Position numbers and translations under genes: made by a program. Source: Verrucomicrobiota bacterium (GTDB lineage Bacteria > Verrucomicrobiota > Verrucomicrobiia > Limisphaerales > JAFGQR01). Taken from it: DNA of 64,000 bases. The first letter of the stretch is position 1, and every line of letters begins with the position of its first letter. The stretch lies in contig JAFGQR010000019.1 of assembly GCA_016935555.1 (NCBI GenBank), forward strand, positions 1 through 64,000. The letters are read 5' to 3'. Positions 1 to 8,040 of the stretch are shown one piece after another. Below the pieces are notes generated by a model. The model was given only the letters and a program-made list of their open reading frames with translations, was not told where the DNA came from and did not search any database.

Positions 1-15
1 GCGCAGCGGCGGCCG

Positions 16-86
16 AGAATCCTTGAGTTTTCCATTTCCGGCAAAACTTGATCTGTTGACAAAGCATGTGAAAACTCAAGGATTCT
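16..86. repeat. 17-bp perfect inverted repeat overlapping the dgt stop
   Basis: The arms are 16-32 (AGAATCCTTGAGTTTTC) and 70-86 (its exact reverse complement), separated by a 37-base loop. The right arm runs into the dgt stop codon at 85-87. There is no T-run beyond the arm on the minus strand, so it is not a textbook intrinsic terminator, though it could still end or stabilise the dgt transcript. The AT-rich composition differs from the surrounding GC-rich DNA, which would also fit a short miniature-element remnant. Confidence 0.75.
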
Positions 87-1236
87 AGAGGCGCAGGCCG
101 AACCAGCGCTGGTATTCGAGGAGGGCGTAGCGGTCGGTCATTCCGGCGAGGTAATCGCAGACGACGCGGTGGAGGCCTTCGCGGCGGGCGCGTTGGCGGG
201 ACAGGTCGCCCATGTGGTTCGGGTGGTCGAGAAAGTGATGAAAGAGTTGTTCGAGGAGGCGGACGGCGCGGCGGTTGGGTTCGCGGACGGCGGGATTGGA
301 GTAGAGGTGCTGGTAGAGGTATTGGCGCACTTCCTGGTTGAGGCGGCGGCGTTCGGGGCTGTATCGGGCGAGGGGATGGCGTTGCCGGTGGACGTCGTGG
401 GCGGATTGGACGCGGGCGGCGGCGAGGCGTTGTTCGGTGGCGAGGACGACGTCTTTGACCTGTTCATCGATGATGACGCGGATGATGAAGTAGCGGCGGC
501 GCTCGTCGTCGAGGCGGCCGTGCTGGCGTTGGACGAGGGTGGCGGCCTGGCGCCAGATGCGGAGATCGCGCTGCAACTGTTTTTCGGTGAGGAGGCCGGA
601 GGTCAGTCCGTCGTCGAGGTCGTGGCTGTAGTAGGTGATTTCGTCGGCGAGGTTGGCGACCTGGGCTTCGAGGGATGGGGAGGGGCGGGTGTGGGATTGG
701 GTGGGGGCGGGGTGATCGAAGCTGGTGCGGTGTTTGGCGAGGCCCTCGCGGACTTCCCAGGTGAGGTTGAGGCCGGAGAAGCGGGGGTATTTTTGCTCGA
801 GCCGTTCGACGACGCGGAGGCTTTGGCGGTTGTGTTCAAAGCCGCCGTGGGCCTTCATCAGGGCGTTGAGGGCCTCCTCGCCCTTGTGGCCGAAGGGCGA
901 ATGGCCCAGGTCGTGCGCCAGCGCGATGGTCTCGGTGAGGTCCTCGTTGAGGCGCAGCGCCCGCGCGATGTTCCGCGCGATGGCGGCCACCTCCATGGTG
1001 TGGGTCAGGCGGGTGCGGAGATGATCGCCGGTCCCGTTGAGGAACACCTGGGTTTTGTATTCGAGGCGGCGGAAGGCGCGCGAGTGGATGACGCGGTCGC
1101 GGTCGCGCTGGTATTGGGTGCGCCATTCGGGCGGGGGCTCGGCGTGGCGGCGGCCGCGGCTTTCGGCGCTGAGCTGCGCGTAGGGGGTGAGGGTGGCGCG
1201 TTCGCGCTGTTCCAGTTCCTCGCGGGTGCAGGGCAT
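85..1236 (-). CDS. dgt: Deoxyguanosinetriphosphate triphosphohydrolase-like protein
   Basis: A 383-residue cytosolic HD-domain enzyme of the dNTP triphosphohydrolase family, which hydrolyses dNTPs to the deoxynucleoside and triphosphate. The start MPCTREELEQ is chosen because homology begins there; the same frame stays open upstream but only as antisense of ispH. Metal-binding HD signatures are visible: the His in RLTHTMEVAAIARNIA, the HD pair in LAHDLGHSPFGHKGEEAL, and the later EITYYSHDLDDGL. The RxxRRLEYKTQVF segment near residue 50 is typical of the family. The length matches the shorter dNTPase-like branch (about 380 residues) rather than the 505-residue enterobacterial Dgt. It lies 4 bases downstream of the ispH stop, so the two are probably cotranscribed. 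The substrate preference (dGTP or several dNTPs) cannot be read from the sequence. Confidence 0.93.
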   Translation of the reverse strand: MPCTREELEQRERATLTPYAQLSAESRGRRHAEPPPEWRTQYQRDRDRVIHSRAFRRLEYKTQVFLNGTGDHLRTRLTHTMEVAAIARNIARALRLNEDLTETIALAHDLGHSPFGHKGEEALNALMKAHGGFEHNRQSLRVVERLEQKYPRFSGLNLTWEVREGLAKHRTSFDHPAPTQSHTRPSPSLEAQVANLADEITYYSHDLDDGLTSGLLTEKQLQRDLRIWRQAATLVQRQHGRLDDERRRYFIIRVIIDEQVKDVVLATEQRLAAARVQSAHDVHRQRHPLARYSPERRRLNQEVRQYLYQHLYSNPAVREPNRRAVRLLEQLFHHFLDHPNHMGDLSRQRARREGLHRVVCDYLAGMTDRYALLEYQRWFGLRL

Positions 1237-1240
1237 GGGC

Positions 1241-2467
1241 TTAATTCTGGGCGAGCACTTCCTGGACGGAGACGCCGCGCAGTGCGAACAGGCGCCGGAT
1301 GACGTCCTCGATGAGGTTGTTGGGGCAGGAGGCGCCGGCGGTGATGCCGACGATGATGGGGTCGGGGGGCAGCCAGTTCCGGGTTTCGACTTCCTCGTGG
1401 CGTTGGAGGCTGTAGTGCCGGATGAGGCTGGTGGAGACCATTTTGGCGGCGTTCTTGATGAAGAAGGTCGGCAGCTTCGCCTCGCCCATCTCCGCCAGGT
1501 GCGAGGTATTGGAGGAGTTGTAGCCGCCGATGACGATGAGCAGGTCGAGGGGATCGGCGAGGAGTTTCTGGAGGGCGTCCTGGCGGTCCTGGGTGGCGCC
1601 GCAGATGGTGTCGAAGAATCGGAAGTGCCGGGGCAGTTCGGCGGGGCCGTAGCGCTGTTCCATGGCCCGGCGCAGCCGCCGTTGCACCTCCTCCGTCTCT
1701 CCGCGCAGCATGGTGGTCTGGTTGGCAACGCCGATCGCCTGAAGGTGGACGTCGGGATCGAACCCTGGGGAGTAGGCGCCCTTGAACTTGCGGAGGAATT
1801 CCGCCTTATCGCCGCCGTGGAGGATGTAATGGCAGACGTAATCGGTTTCGGCGAGGGTGAACACGACGAGGTAGTGGCCCTGGCCATGGGCGGTGGCGCG
1901 GGAGCTGGTGGCCTTGGTTTCCTCGTGCCAGGCCTTGCCGTGAATGATGCTGGTCACCCCGTCGTTGGCATACTGCCGCACGCGCTTCCACACGCTCATC
2001 ACGTCCCCGCACGTCGTGTCCACAAACTGGCAGCCGCGCGCCCTGAGTTCGTCCATGATGGCAATCTCGGCGCCGAACGCGGGGATGATCACGACGTCCC
2101 CCTGGCGCAATTCGGCGATGTCGGCATTCTTCTCCTTGCCGGTCAGGAAGCGCACGCCCATTTCGCGCAGTTGATCGTTGACTTCCGGGTTGTGGATGAT
2201 CTCCCCCAGGATATAGATGGTCTGGTCGGGAAAGACTTTCCGGGCCGCGTAGGCCAGGTCGATGGCACGTTCCACGCCGTAGCAAAAACCGAACTCCTTC
2301 GCCAGTTTCACCGTCAGGCCGCCGGCACCCAGGACATGGCCCCGCGCCCGGATCCGATCCACCAGTTCGCTCCGGTAATGGGACTCCACCTGCGCCTGAA
2401 CGGCTTCCATGATGTCCGGCCGGCGCAAGTTGATCTGCCGCGGCGCGGCGCTCGCTGGGTTTGACAT
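1241..2467 (-). CDS. ispH: 4-hydroxy-3-methylbut-2-enyl diphosphate reductase, long (cyanobacterial/plant) type
   Basis: A 408-residue [4Fe-4S] enzyme that catalyses the last step of the MEP isoprenoid pathway, converting HMBPP to IPP and DMAPP. The three cluster cysteines sit in FGFCYGVERA, VDTTCGDVMSVW and DTICGATQDRQ; the substrate-binding GASCPNNLIEDV and the conserved IIHGKAWHEET are also present. It is about 90 residues longer than the E. coli enzyme, with an N-terminal extension and an internal insertion as in cyanobacterial and plastid IspH. The start at MSNPASAAPRQ is preferred over an in-frame upstream Met because conserved sequence (RRPDIMEAVQAQVESHYRSE) begins shortly after it. 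It is the first gene of a probable ispH-dgt unit, and a strong hairpin separates it from xseA upstream. Confidence 0.95.
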   Translation of the reverse strand: MSNPASAAPRQINLRRPDIMEAVQAQVESHYRSELVDRIRARGHVLGAGGLTVKLAKEFGFCYGVERAIDLAYAARKVFPDQTIYILGEIIHNPEVNDQLREMGVRFLTGKEKNADIAELRQGDVVIIPAFGAEIAIMDELRARGCQFVDTTCGDVMSVWKRVRQYANDGVTSIIHGKAWHEETKATSSRATAHGQGHYLVVFTLAETDYVCHYILHGGDKAEFLRKFKGAYSPGFDPDVHLQAIGVANQTTMLRGETEEVQRRLRRAMEQRYGPAELPRHFRFFDTICGATQDRQDALQKLLADPLDLLIVIGGYNSSNTSHLAEMGEAKLPTFFIKNAAKMVSTSLIRHYSLQRHEEVETRNWLPPDPIIVGITAGASCPNNLIEDVIRRLFALRGVSVQEVLAQN

Positions 2468-2535
2468 ACTGGCGCCCACTCTAGGCGCCACGCCGCGCTT
2501 CGTCGAGCCCGAATGCCGGCGAGGGCCCACGGCAA

Positions 2536-2583
2536 CGCGCGCTCCCGGGGGGCGTTGCTGACAGGGCCGCCCGGGAGCGCGCG
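2536..2583 (-). terminator. Hairpin with 14-bp GC stem between xseA and ispH
   Basis: The arms CGCGCGCTCCCGGG (2536-2549) and CCCGGGAGCGCGCG (2570-2583) are perfectly complementary, with a 20-base loop. It lies 25 bases after the xseA stop on the minus strand. No T-tract follows, so it may act as a transcript-end stabiliser or a Rho-assisted terminator rather than a classic intrinsic terminator. Confidence 0.5.
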
Positions 2584-2608
2584 TCCGGCGGCGGCGCGTT
2601 GGAGAGGG

Positions 2609-4030
2609 TCAAGGCGGCGCGGGTGTTTGCGTGGCGATGCTGCGCACCTGGCCGTGGTGGAGGCGGGTGTCCAGCGGCTGTCCGGGCCGGACGGTGCGGG
2701 CGTCGCGCAGGACGCGACCGGACGCGGCGTCGGTGGTGATGGAGTAGCCGCGGCGGAGGACGTTGTCGGGGGAGAGGAGGCGGAGCCGGTGGGCGAGCTG
2801 GGCGTGGCGGTGCTGGAGGGTGGCGAGCTGGTGGCGGCATTGTTCGCGGAAGCGGTGGTGCAGTTTGAGAAGGAGCTGGCGGCGTTGGGCGAGGGGGGCG
2901 GAGGGCCGGAGGCGGGCGAGGCGCTGGCGCAGGTGGGTCCAGGCGGTATGGAGTTCGCGACGGCGCTGGCGGGCGGCGCGCCGCAAGGCGGCCTGCAATT
3001 CGTCGACGCGCTGCACCTGGTCCCGGAGGCGGCGGCGGGGGTGCACCCGGGCCAGCCGCCGGCCCAGGCGCAGGGTGTCGTCACGGAATTGCGTCCAGCG
3101 CTGGCGGGCCAGCTGGGGGAGGCGGACGGCGGTTTCGGCGACGAACTGCCGGCGGGCAAAAACGCCTTCGGTGAGCAGTTCGGCGGCGGCGCTGGGGGTG
3201 GCGGCCCGCAGGTCGGCGACGAAATCGCTGATGGTGAAATCGATTTCGTGGCCGATGGCCGAGACGACGGGCACGGCGGAGCGGGCGATGGCGCGGGCGA
3301 CGGTTTCCTCGTTGAAAGCCCAGAGGTCCTCGAGGCTGCCGCCGCCGCGGGTGAGGAGGATGGCGTCGAGCGCGGCGGGCGGCGTGGGGCCGGCTGCGGC
3401 ATGCCACGCGTTGAGCAAGTCCAGGGCGGCCGCGATTTCGGCGGCGGCGCCCTCGCCCTGGACGCGGCAGGGGGCGAGAACGATGTCGAGCGCGGGATTG
3501 CGGCGGCGGACGACGTGCAGCACGTCCCGAAGGGCGGCGCCGGTGGGGGAGGTGACGAGGCCGATGCGGCGCGGGCAGCGGGGAAGGGGGCGTTTGCGGG
3601 CGGGATCGAACAGGCCCTCGGCCTGCAGTTTCCGTTTGAGCCGCTCGAAGGCCAGCTGCAGGGCGCCGACGCCTTCCATTTCGGCGCGGTGCACGATGAG
3701 CTGGTATTGGCCGCGGGGCTCGTAGACGGTCAGTTCGCCCTGAAGGATGACGTTCCGGCCGTCGTCGAGCAGGTCGCGGTGGGGGACCGGTTCGTTGCGG
3801 AACAGGACGCAGTTCAGCTGGGCGAAGGCGTCCTTGAGGGTGAAGTAGATGTGGCCGGAGCTCTGGGCGCGGCGGTTGGTGATTTCGCCGCTGACCCAGA
3901 CCTGGCCCAGGTGTTGTTCGAGGAGGCTGCGGATCCGGCTGGTCAGCGCGCTGACGGTGAGGACCTGGCGGCCGGCCTCGGGGGGAAACAGCCCGTCGAA
4001 GTTCCAGGGGGATTGGGTGCGGCGGGGCAT
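2609..4030 (-). CDS. xseA: Exodeoxyribonuclease VII large subunit
   Basis: A 473-residue catalytic subunit of exonuclease VII, which degrades single-stranded DNA in both directions. The N-terminal OB-fold (about residues 25-120) includes VSGEITNRRAQSSGHIYFTL. The catalytic region follows, with the signatures GLVTSPTGAALRDVL, ILLTRGGGSLEDLWAFNEE and SAIGHEIDFTISDFVADLRA. The C-terminal part is long, Arg-rich and alpha-helical, as expected for the coiled coil that binds the XseB small subunits. No xseB gene follows it here, so the small subunit must be encoded elsewhere. It starts 9 bases after the upstream metallophosphoesterase stop and is probably cotranscribed with it. Confidence 0.95.
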   Translation of the reverse strand: MPRRTQSPWNFDGLFPPEAGRQVLTVSALTSRIRSLLEQHLGQVWVSGEITNRRAQSSGHIYFTLKDAFAQLNCVLFRNEPVPHRDLLDDGRNVILQGELTVYEPRGQYQLIVHRAEMEGVGALQLAFERLKRKLQAEGLFDPARKRPLPRCPRRIGLVTSPTGAALRDVLHVVRRRNPALDIVLAPCRVQGEGAAAEIAAALDLLNAWHAAAGPTPPAALDAILLTRGGGSLEDLWAFNEETVARAIARSAVPVVSAIGHEIDFTISDFVADLRAATPSAAAELLTEGVFARRQFVAETAVRLPQLARQRWTQFRDDTLRLGRRLARVHPRRRLRDQVQRVDELQAALRRAARQRRRELHTAWTHLRQRLARLRPSAPLAQRRQLLLKLHHRFREQCRHQLATLQHRHAQLAHRLRLLSPDNVLRRGYSITTDAASGRVLRDARTVRPGQPLDTRLHHGQVRSIATQTPAPP

Positions 4031-4039
4031 CGGGGCACG

Positions 4040-4837
4040 CTACGGGTTCGGTGGTTCGGGCAAAGGTTCGACGAGCCGCCGGATGTTGACGCTTTTGCCG
4101 CTCACGTCGTCGATCGTGAGGAGCACGCCCTGAAGCTGCACGCGCCGGCGCGCGACGGGGAATCGCTGGGGGGTGCAGGTGAGAAAGCGCTTGATGATGG
4201 GCTCGATCTCGCGGCCCAGGACGCTTTCCTGCGAACCGGTGCAGCCCGCGTCGCACAGGAACGCCGTGCCGCCCGGGAAGATCTGCTCGTCGGCAGTCTG
4301 CACGTGGGTATGCGTCCCCACGACGGCGCTCACGCGCCCATCCAGCATGCGGGCGAGGGCGATTTTTTCCGAGGTGGCCTCGGCGTGGAAGTCGACGACG
4401 ATGATGGGGGTCTCGGTTTGGAGGCGGGCCACCTCGGCCTGCGCGCAGGGAAACGGGTTGTCGAGGTCGGCCATGAACACGCGTCCCTGGAGGTTGAGGA
4501 CGGCGACCGGAGGCAGGTTCTCCAGGCGGAAGACGCGGCTGCCCTGGCCCGCGGTGCCGGGCGGGTAGTTGGCGGGCCGCAGAAACCGGGATTCGTTGTC
4601 CAGCAGGGCGCTGACCTCCTTTTGGTCCCACAGGTGGTCGCCGGTGGTGATGACGTCCACGCCCGCGTGATAAATCTCCTGGGCGACCGGCGGCGTGATG
4701 CCGGATCCGCCGGCGGCGTTTTCGCCGTTGGCGATGACCACCGACACGGCGTGGCGGGCGCGCAGTTGCGGCACCAGATGCGCCACGGCTCGGCGGCCCG
4801 GTTCCCCCACGATGTCCCCGATGAAAAGAATGTTCAC
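4040..4837 (-). CDS. TIGR00282-type metallophosphoesterase (YmdB-like)
   Basis: A 265-residue calcineurin-like phosphoesterase of the YmdB/TIGR00282 family. Bacillus YmdB hydrolyses 2',3'-cyclic nucleotides and influences developmental gene expression. Metal ligands lie in MNILFIGDIVGEPG (N-terminal Asp), NGENAAGGSG, GDHLWDQKE, VVDFHAEATSEK and VVGTHTHVQTAD, all intact and in the family order. The length is typical. It begins directly at the conserved MNILFIGD start and is the first gene before xseA. The family often clusters with rny (RNase Y) in other bacteria, but no rny is visible here. Confidence 0.9.
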   Translation of the reverse strand: MNILFIGDIVGEPGRRAVAHLVPQLRARHAVSVVIANGENAAGGSGITPPVAQEIYHAGVDVITTGDHLWDQKEVSALLDNESRFLRPANYPPGTAGQGSRVFRLENLPPVAVLNLQGRVFMADLDNPFPCAQAEVARLQTETPIIVVDFHAEATSEKIALARMLDGRVSAVVGTHTHVQTADEQIFPGGTAFLCDAGCTGSQESVLGREIEPIIKRFLTCTPQRFPVARRRVQLQGVLLTIDDVSGKSVNIRRLVEPLPEPPNP

Positions 4838-5100
4838 CTCTCAGAGCCTAGCGAGGCGCAGGTTCAGACGGTTCGGGGCTTGAGTCGGCTGCAAGCCTAA
4901 GGTGTTTATCAAAGCGTTCATGGTGGCAGCGGTTGAGGGGGGGTGTGATGCGGGCGGGGGCGGGGTGGGTGAATGGCTGGTTTGCCCGGGGGTGGTGCGG
5001 GGTGGGCCGGGCGGACCGGTGGTAATGGCCTGGGGGCGAAAAAATGTGCAATTATAAGTGCCTATTGGATAAACATTTCGCATAAAAGCAAGAAAAATCT

Positions 5101-5129
5101 TTGAACAAAAACCGGTTTGCGGTTATCCT
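5101..5129 (+). promoter_or_regulatory. Sigma-70-type promoter for the small RNA
   Basis: TTGAAC at 5101-5106 and TATCCT at 5124-5129 are separated by exactly 17 bases. Immediately upstream (about 5050-5100) is a strikingly AT-rich stretch in an otherwise GC-rich genome, like an UP element. Predicted transcription start is about 5136. No protein-coding gene follows on this strand. Confidence 0.6.
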
Positions 5130-5135
5130 ATGAAT

Positions 5136-5303
5136 GTGCGATGGATTTCGCTGTTCGTTTAGGGTTGGCAGAAAGGTCTTGCTTGTAGTGAGGTTCGAGC
5201 AGCGATTAGGAAAGTTGGCCTCACTACCCTTCTGAGCGCCTGGGTGAAGGCGTCAATGACCTTATCACCAATGGGCCGGATATCCTCCGGCCCATTTGTT
5301 TGT
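5136..5303 (+). ncRNA. Candidate free-standing small RNA (about 165-170 nt), class unknown
   Basis: This unit lies between a good promoter and a textbook terminator and has no open reading frame of note. Visible structure: a small GCGA/TCGC hairpin at 5138-5151; a rod formed by 5170-5176 with 5228-5233 (one bulged A) continuing into the perfect 9-bp stem GTAGTGAGG (5185-5193) with CCTCACTAC (5219-5227); a bulged hairpin using GGTGA and TCACC (5242-5269); then the terminator. The length would suit 6S RNA, but I could not make the long closing stem and central bubble, and there is no SRP-type GGAA loop context or tmRNA feature. It could be a trans-acting regulatory RNA or a lineage-specific structured RNA. 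Confidence 0.55.
5270..5303 (+). terminator. Rho-independent terminator of the small RNA
   Basis: An 11-bp perfect stem, AATGGGCCGGA paired with TCCGGCCCATT around a TATCC loop, is followed by the T-rich tail TGTTTGT. This is the clearest intrinsic terminator in the window and reads on the plus strand. Confidence 0.8.
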
Positions 5304-5335
5304 ACAGACCTTCAACCTGGCGCTCCGCTCGTGTT

Positions 5336-5353
5336 GTTTCACGCGTTTGAAAC
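5336..5353 (-). terminator. Weak hairpin downstream of the receiver gene
   Basis: GTTTCA (5336-5341) and TGAAAC (5348-5353) form a 6-bp stem with a 6-base loop just after the receiver gene at 5370-5801. It may mark the end of the signalling block, but the stem is short and has no strong T-run. Confidence 0.3.
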
Positions 5354-5369
5354 GGGGGGAACGGGGGCG

Positions 5370-5801
5370 TCAGCCCGGCTTTTGGGGGCTGGGGATGTGA
5401 ACGCCGGAGGCGGGTGAGGGGGGCGTTTTGCGGACGTTTTCGTTGATGCACTTGATCAGATTCTCCAGGGAAACGGGTTTGGCGAGGAACAAGCTTCCTC
5501 CGCTGTTCAAGCCGGCGGGGCCGGCTTCCCTGCGGGAGACGGTGGCGGTGAGGAAGACGACGGGGATGTTTTTGAGGTGCCTGTCGTTTTCGAAATGGGC
5601 GGCGACGTCTCCGCCGTCCATGGTGGGCATGATCACGTCCAGGAGGATCAGGTCCGGTTTGAATTCCCGGGCGGCTGCCAGGGCGTAGGTGGCCTTGTTT
5701 TCCTCGCGCACTTCGAAGCTGCCGGTTTTTTCCAGGTTGAGTTTCACCATGCGCGTGAAGCTCTCCTCGTCATCGACGATCAATATCCGTTTCTTATCCA
5801 T
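5370..5801 (-). CDS. Single-domain response regulator (CheY-like receiver)
   Basis: A 143-residue stand-alone receiver domain with no output domain. Acidic pocket and phospho-acceptor are visible in ILIVDDEESF and PDLILLDVIMPTMDGG; the conserved Thr/Lys switch region is VVFLTATVSRREA and LAKPVSLENL. The start MDKKRILIVDD is chosen because the receiver fold begins there; an upstream in-frame Met would add an unrelated Pro/Arg-rich leader. About 20 residues between the Thr and the Lys (AGPAGLNSGGS) are less conserved than usual. It is the last gene of a minus-strand signalling block and is separated from the kinase gene upstream by 151 bases with their own promoter-like sequence, so it may be expressed separately. 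Confidence 0.9.
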   Translation of the reverse strand: MDKKRILIVDDEESFTRMVKLNLEKTGSFEVREENKATYALAAAREFKPDLILLDVIMPTMDGGDVAAHFENDRHLKNIPVVFLTATVSRREAGPAGLNSGGSLFLAKPVSLENLIKCINENVRKTPPSPASGVHIPSPQKPG

Positions 5802-5825
5802 GTCGCGCAGGTTGTCCTTACCATG

Positions 5826-5854
5826 TTTATGTTGGCAGTCAACATATTCCGCAA
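5826..5854 (-). promoter_or_regulatory. Promoter-like sequence with a perfect palindrome upstream of the receiver gene
   Basis: On the minus strand TTGCGG (5854-5849) and CATAAA (5831-5826) are 17 bases apart. Between and overlapping them is the perfect inverted repeat TATGTTG-N5-CAACATA (5828-5846). This is a typical geometry for a repressor operator lying over a promoter spacer. The binding protein is unknown. Confidence 0.45.
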
Positions 5855-5952
5855 GGTTATTCGCGATTTGGCACGGTCCGGCCGGCGGGGGGCGGCGGGA
5901 GCCTGGCACGGGTGGGGGTGGCTGGCCGGTGGGGTGTGGGCGGGTGGGCGGT

Positions 5953-8040
5953 TCAGGCTTTGAAGAGGAGGCTGACGATCACGCCGCCTTCGGTTCGGTT
6001 GCGGAGTTCGATGTGTGCGCCGTGCATTTCCACGATGCGTTTGGTTACGGTTAATCCCAGGCCCGTGCCTTTGCCGGCGGGTTTCGTGGTGAAAAACGGC
6101 TCGAAAATGCGGCCGAGGTTGTTCTCGGGAATGCCGGGGCCGGTGTCGGCGACTTCGGCGACGACGACGGTATCGCCGGCGCGGAAGCGATCGGCTTGGC
6201 GGAGGCCGTCGTTGCGTTCGGTTTCGTGGAGTTGCAGTTGTTTGAGGTAGGTGCGGATCGTGAGGGTGCCGCCCTGTTCCATGGCGTGGACGGCATTGGT
6301 GAGGAGGTTGACGAACACGGAGATCATCTTGTTGCGGTCGAGCCACAAGCGGGGCAGGTCCTGGGCGAGTTGCTTGACCAGTTGGACGGGCGCGGCGGCG
6401 ATTTCGTGGCGCACCATGCCGAGGGTGTGTTCGATCAACTCGCTCAGATCCGCCGCTTGCGCTTCCAGGTCGCGGGGGACGGAGAAATCGAGCAATCCCA
6501 TGATGATGGAATCGGCGCGGGAGATTGCCTGTTTCATGTCGTGCAACACGAGGGGCACGGACGGGTCGTTCGTGTCGCGGTTTTGGAGGAGATAGTCCAC
6601 GCCCATGCCGAGGATGCCCAGCGGGTTTTTGACTTCGTGGGCGACGCCTGCGGCCAGGCGGCCGACGGTCTGCATCTTTTCCACCTCGATCAGGTGGCTT
6701 TGGGCGGCCCGGAGTTCGTGGTGGGACTTTTGCAATTCCGCCAGGGTTTGCTGGAGCTGCTGGCCGCGTTGGGCGAGTTCGGCATTGGCTTGGCGCAGCT
6801 GTTCCTCGGAAAATTTCTGCTGGGTGATATCGCGGCTGATGCCGACAATGCCGGTGATGGCGCCGTCGGCATTGCGCAGGGGCACCTTGGTGGTGGCGTG
6901 CCAGCGCCGGGCGCCGGTGCGGTCGACGAGCGCCTCCTCGCGATTGAGGACGGGCTGGCCTGTGGTGATGACGTCCTGGTCGTCCTGCGCGATGCGGTCT
7001 GCGTCGGCGGTGGGGAAGAAGTCCCGCGCCGTTTTTCCCAGGACATCGTCCTGATGTTCGAGGCCGAGCAATCGGCGATGGGCGATGTTATCGATTTGGT
7101 AGCGGCCTTCCCGGTCTTTGACGTAGATGGAATCCGGCAGGTTGTCGATGAGGTTCCGCAGCAGATTGCGTTCGGCAGCCAGCGCGGCCTCGTATTGTTT
7201 GATTTCGGTGATGTCGCGCGAGATGCCGAAGCTGCCCACGACGTGGCCGCGTTTGTTTTTGAGCGGCAGTTTGGACGTCAGCGCCCACGTGATGCGCCCG
7301 TCCGAAAGCGTTTCGCGTTCGATCTTGTTGAGGATGGGCTCGCCGGTGCGGATGATGTTTTGTTCGTCGGCCAGGGCCGCCTGGGCGTGTTCGGGCAGGA
7401 AGAAATCGCGGTCGGTCTTGCCGAGGGCGTCGCGCGGGTCGCTGATCTTGAACTGTTCCGCCACGGCTCGGCTGATGCGCATGAACCGGCTGTTGCGGTC
7501 CTTGAAGTAGATCCGGTCGGGGAGGTTGTTCAAGAGGGTGTGGAGGAGGTCGCGTTCCTTGGCCAGGGCCTCCTCGGCGCGCTTGCGTTCGATGGCATAG
7601 CGGATCGAGCGGACCAGGAGCCGGCTGTCGACCTGGCCTTTGACCAGGTAATCCTGGGCGCCTTCGTGCACGGTGCGGATGGCCAGCGCCTCGTCGTCCC
7701 GGCCGCTCAGGACGATGATGGGGACATCGGGGGCGCAGGCCTTGGTCTTGGTGAACGTGGCCAGGCCGTGGCAGTCCGGCAGCGAGAGATCCAGCAGCAC
7801 CAGCCCGATGTGGCCCTGCTCCAGGCAGGCCAGTCCTTCGGTCAGGTTGTCCACATGCCCCAGGTCAAAGATCTCCCCCTCGGAATCCGAAAGGAATTCC
7901 CGCATCAGCCGCGCGTCTCCGGGGCTGTCTTCGATCAACAGGACCCGGATCTTTCCGCTGTTCGGTGGAGCCGTTTTCACCCGTTCTTCCGCCACTGGCA
8001 TTCGCCGGTTCGAAGGATGAGCCATCATAGCCGATCCCAT
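5953..8040 (-). CDS. Receiver-PAS-PAS sensor histidine kinase
   Basis: A 695-residue cytoplasmic hybrid protein with no membrane segment. Order: N-terminal receiver (about 31-150; IRVLLIEDSPGDARL, VLLDLSLPDCHG, DYLVKG), two PAS domains of the 'PDxIYxKDR...GISRDIT' type (about 170-290 and 300-415), a coiled linker, a HisKA dimerisation helix with the phospho-accepting His near residue 468 in GVAHEVKNPLG, and a HATPase domain with N-box NLLTNAVHAM, G1 DTGPGIP and G2 GKGTGLGLT. An N-terminal receiver means it probably takes its input from another kinase, as a relay step. Alternative starts MMAHPSN or MPVAEERV exist; none has a clear ribosome-binding site. Downstream of two kinase-receiver pairs, it fits a multi-step phosphorelay. 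The signal is unknown. Confidence 0.9.
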   Translation of the reverse strand: MGSAMMAHPSNRRMPVAEERVKTAPPNSGKIRVLLIEDSPGDARLMREFLSDSEGEIFDLGHVDNLTEGLACLEQGHIGLVLLDLSLPDCHGLATFTKTKACAPDVPIIVLSGRDDEALAIRTVHEGAQDYLVKGQVDSRLLVRSIRYAIERKRAEEALAKERDLLHTLLNNLPDRIYFKDRNSRFMRISRAVAEQFKISDPRDALGKTDRDFFLPEHAQAALADEQNIIRTGEPILNKIERETLSDGRITWALTSKLPLKNKRGHVVGSFGISRDITEIKQYEAALAAERNLLRNLIDNLPDSIYVKDREGRYQIDNIAHRRLLGLEHQDDVLGKTARDFFPTADADRIAQDDQDVITTGQPVLNREEALVDRTGARRWHATTKVPLRNADGAITGIVGISRDITQQKFSEEQLRQANAELAQRGQQLQQTLAELQKSHHELRAAQSHLIEVEKMQTVGRLAAGVAHEVKNPLGILGMGVDYLLQNRDTNDPSVPLVLHDMKQAISRADSIIMGLLDFSVPRDLEAQAADLSELIEHTLGMVRHEIAAAPVQLVKQLAQDLPRLWLDRNKMISVFVNLLTNAVHAMEQGGTLTIRTYLKQLQLHETERNDGLRQADRFRAGDTVVVAEVADTGPGIPENNLGRIFEPFFTTKPAGKGTGLGLTVTKRIVEMHGAHIELRNRTEGGVIVSLLFKA

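Noticed and set aside
1741-1770. T-loop-like sequence GGGATCGAACC suggesting a tRNA
   Set aside because: It lies inside the ispH coding region and has no matching acceptor or anticodon stems.
2513-4900. A 795-codon open frame on the plus strand opposite xseA and the phosphoesterase
   Set aside because: Composition is that of antisense high-GC sequence, and xseA and the phosphoesterase both have full sets of family motifs.
5136-5303. Small RNA as 6S or SRP RNA
   Set aside because: I could not fold the 6S closing stem and central bubble, and the SRP GGAA-containing apical loop is not in the right context. Left unclassified.
5860-5885. TTGGCACG on the plus strand as a sigma-54 promoter
   Set aside because: The -12 element is absent and no gene follows on that strand.
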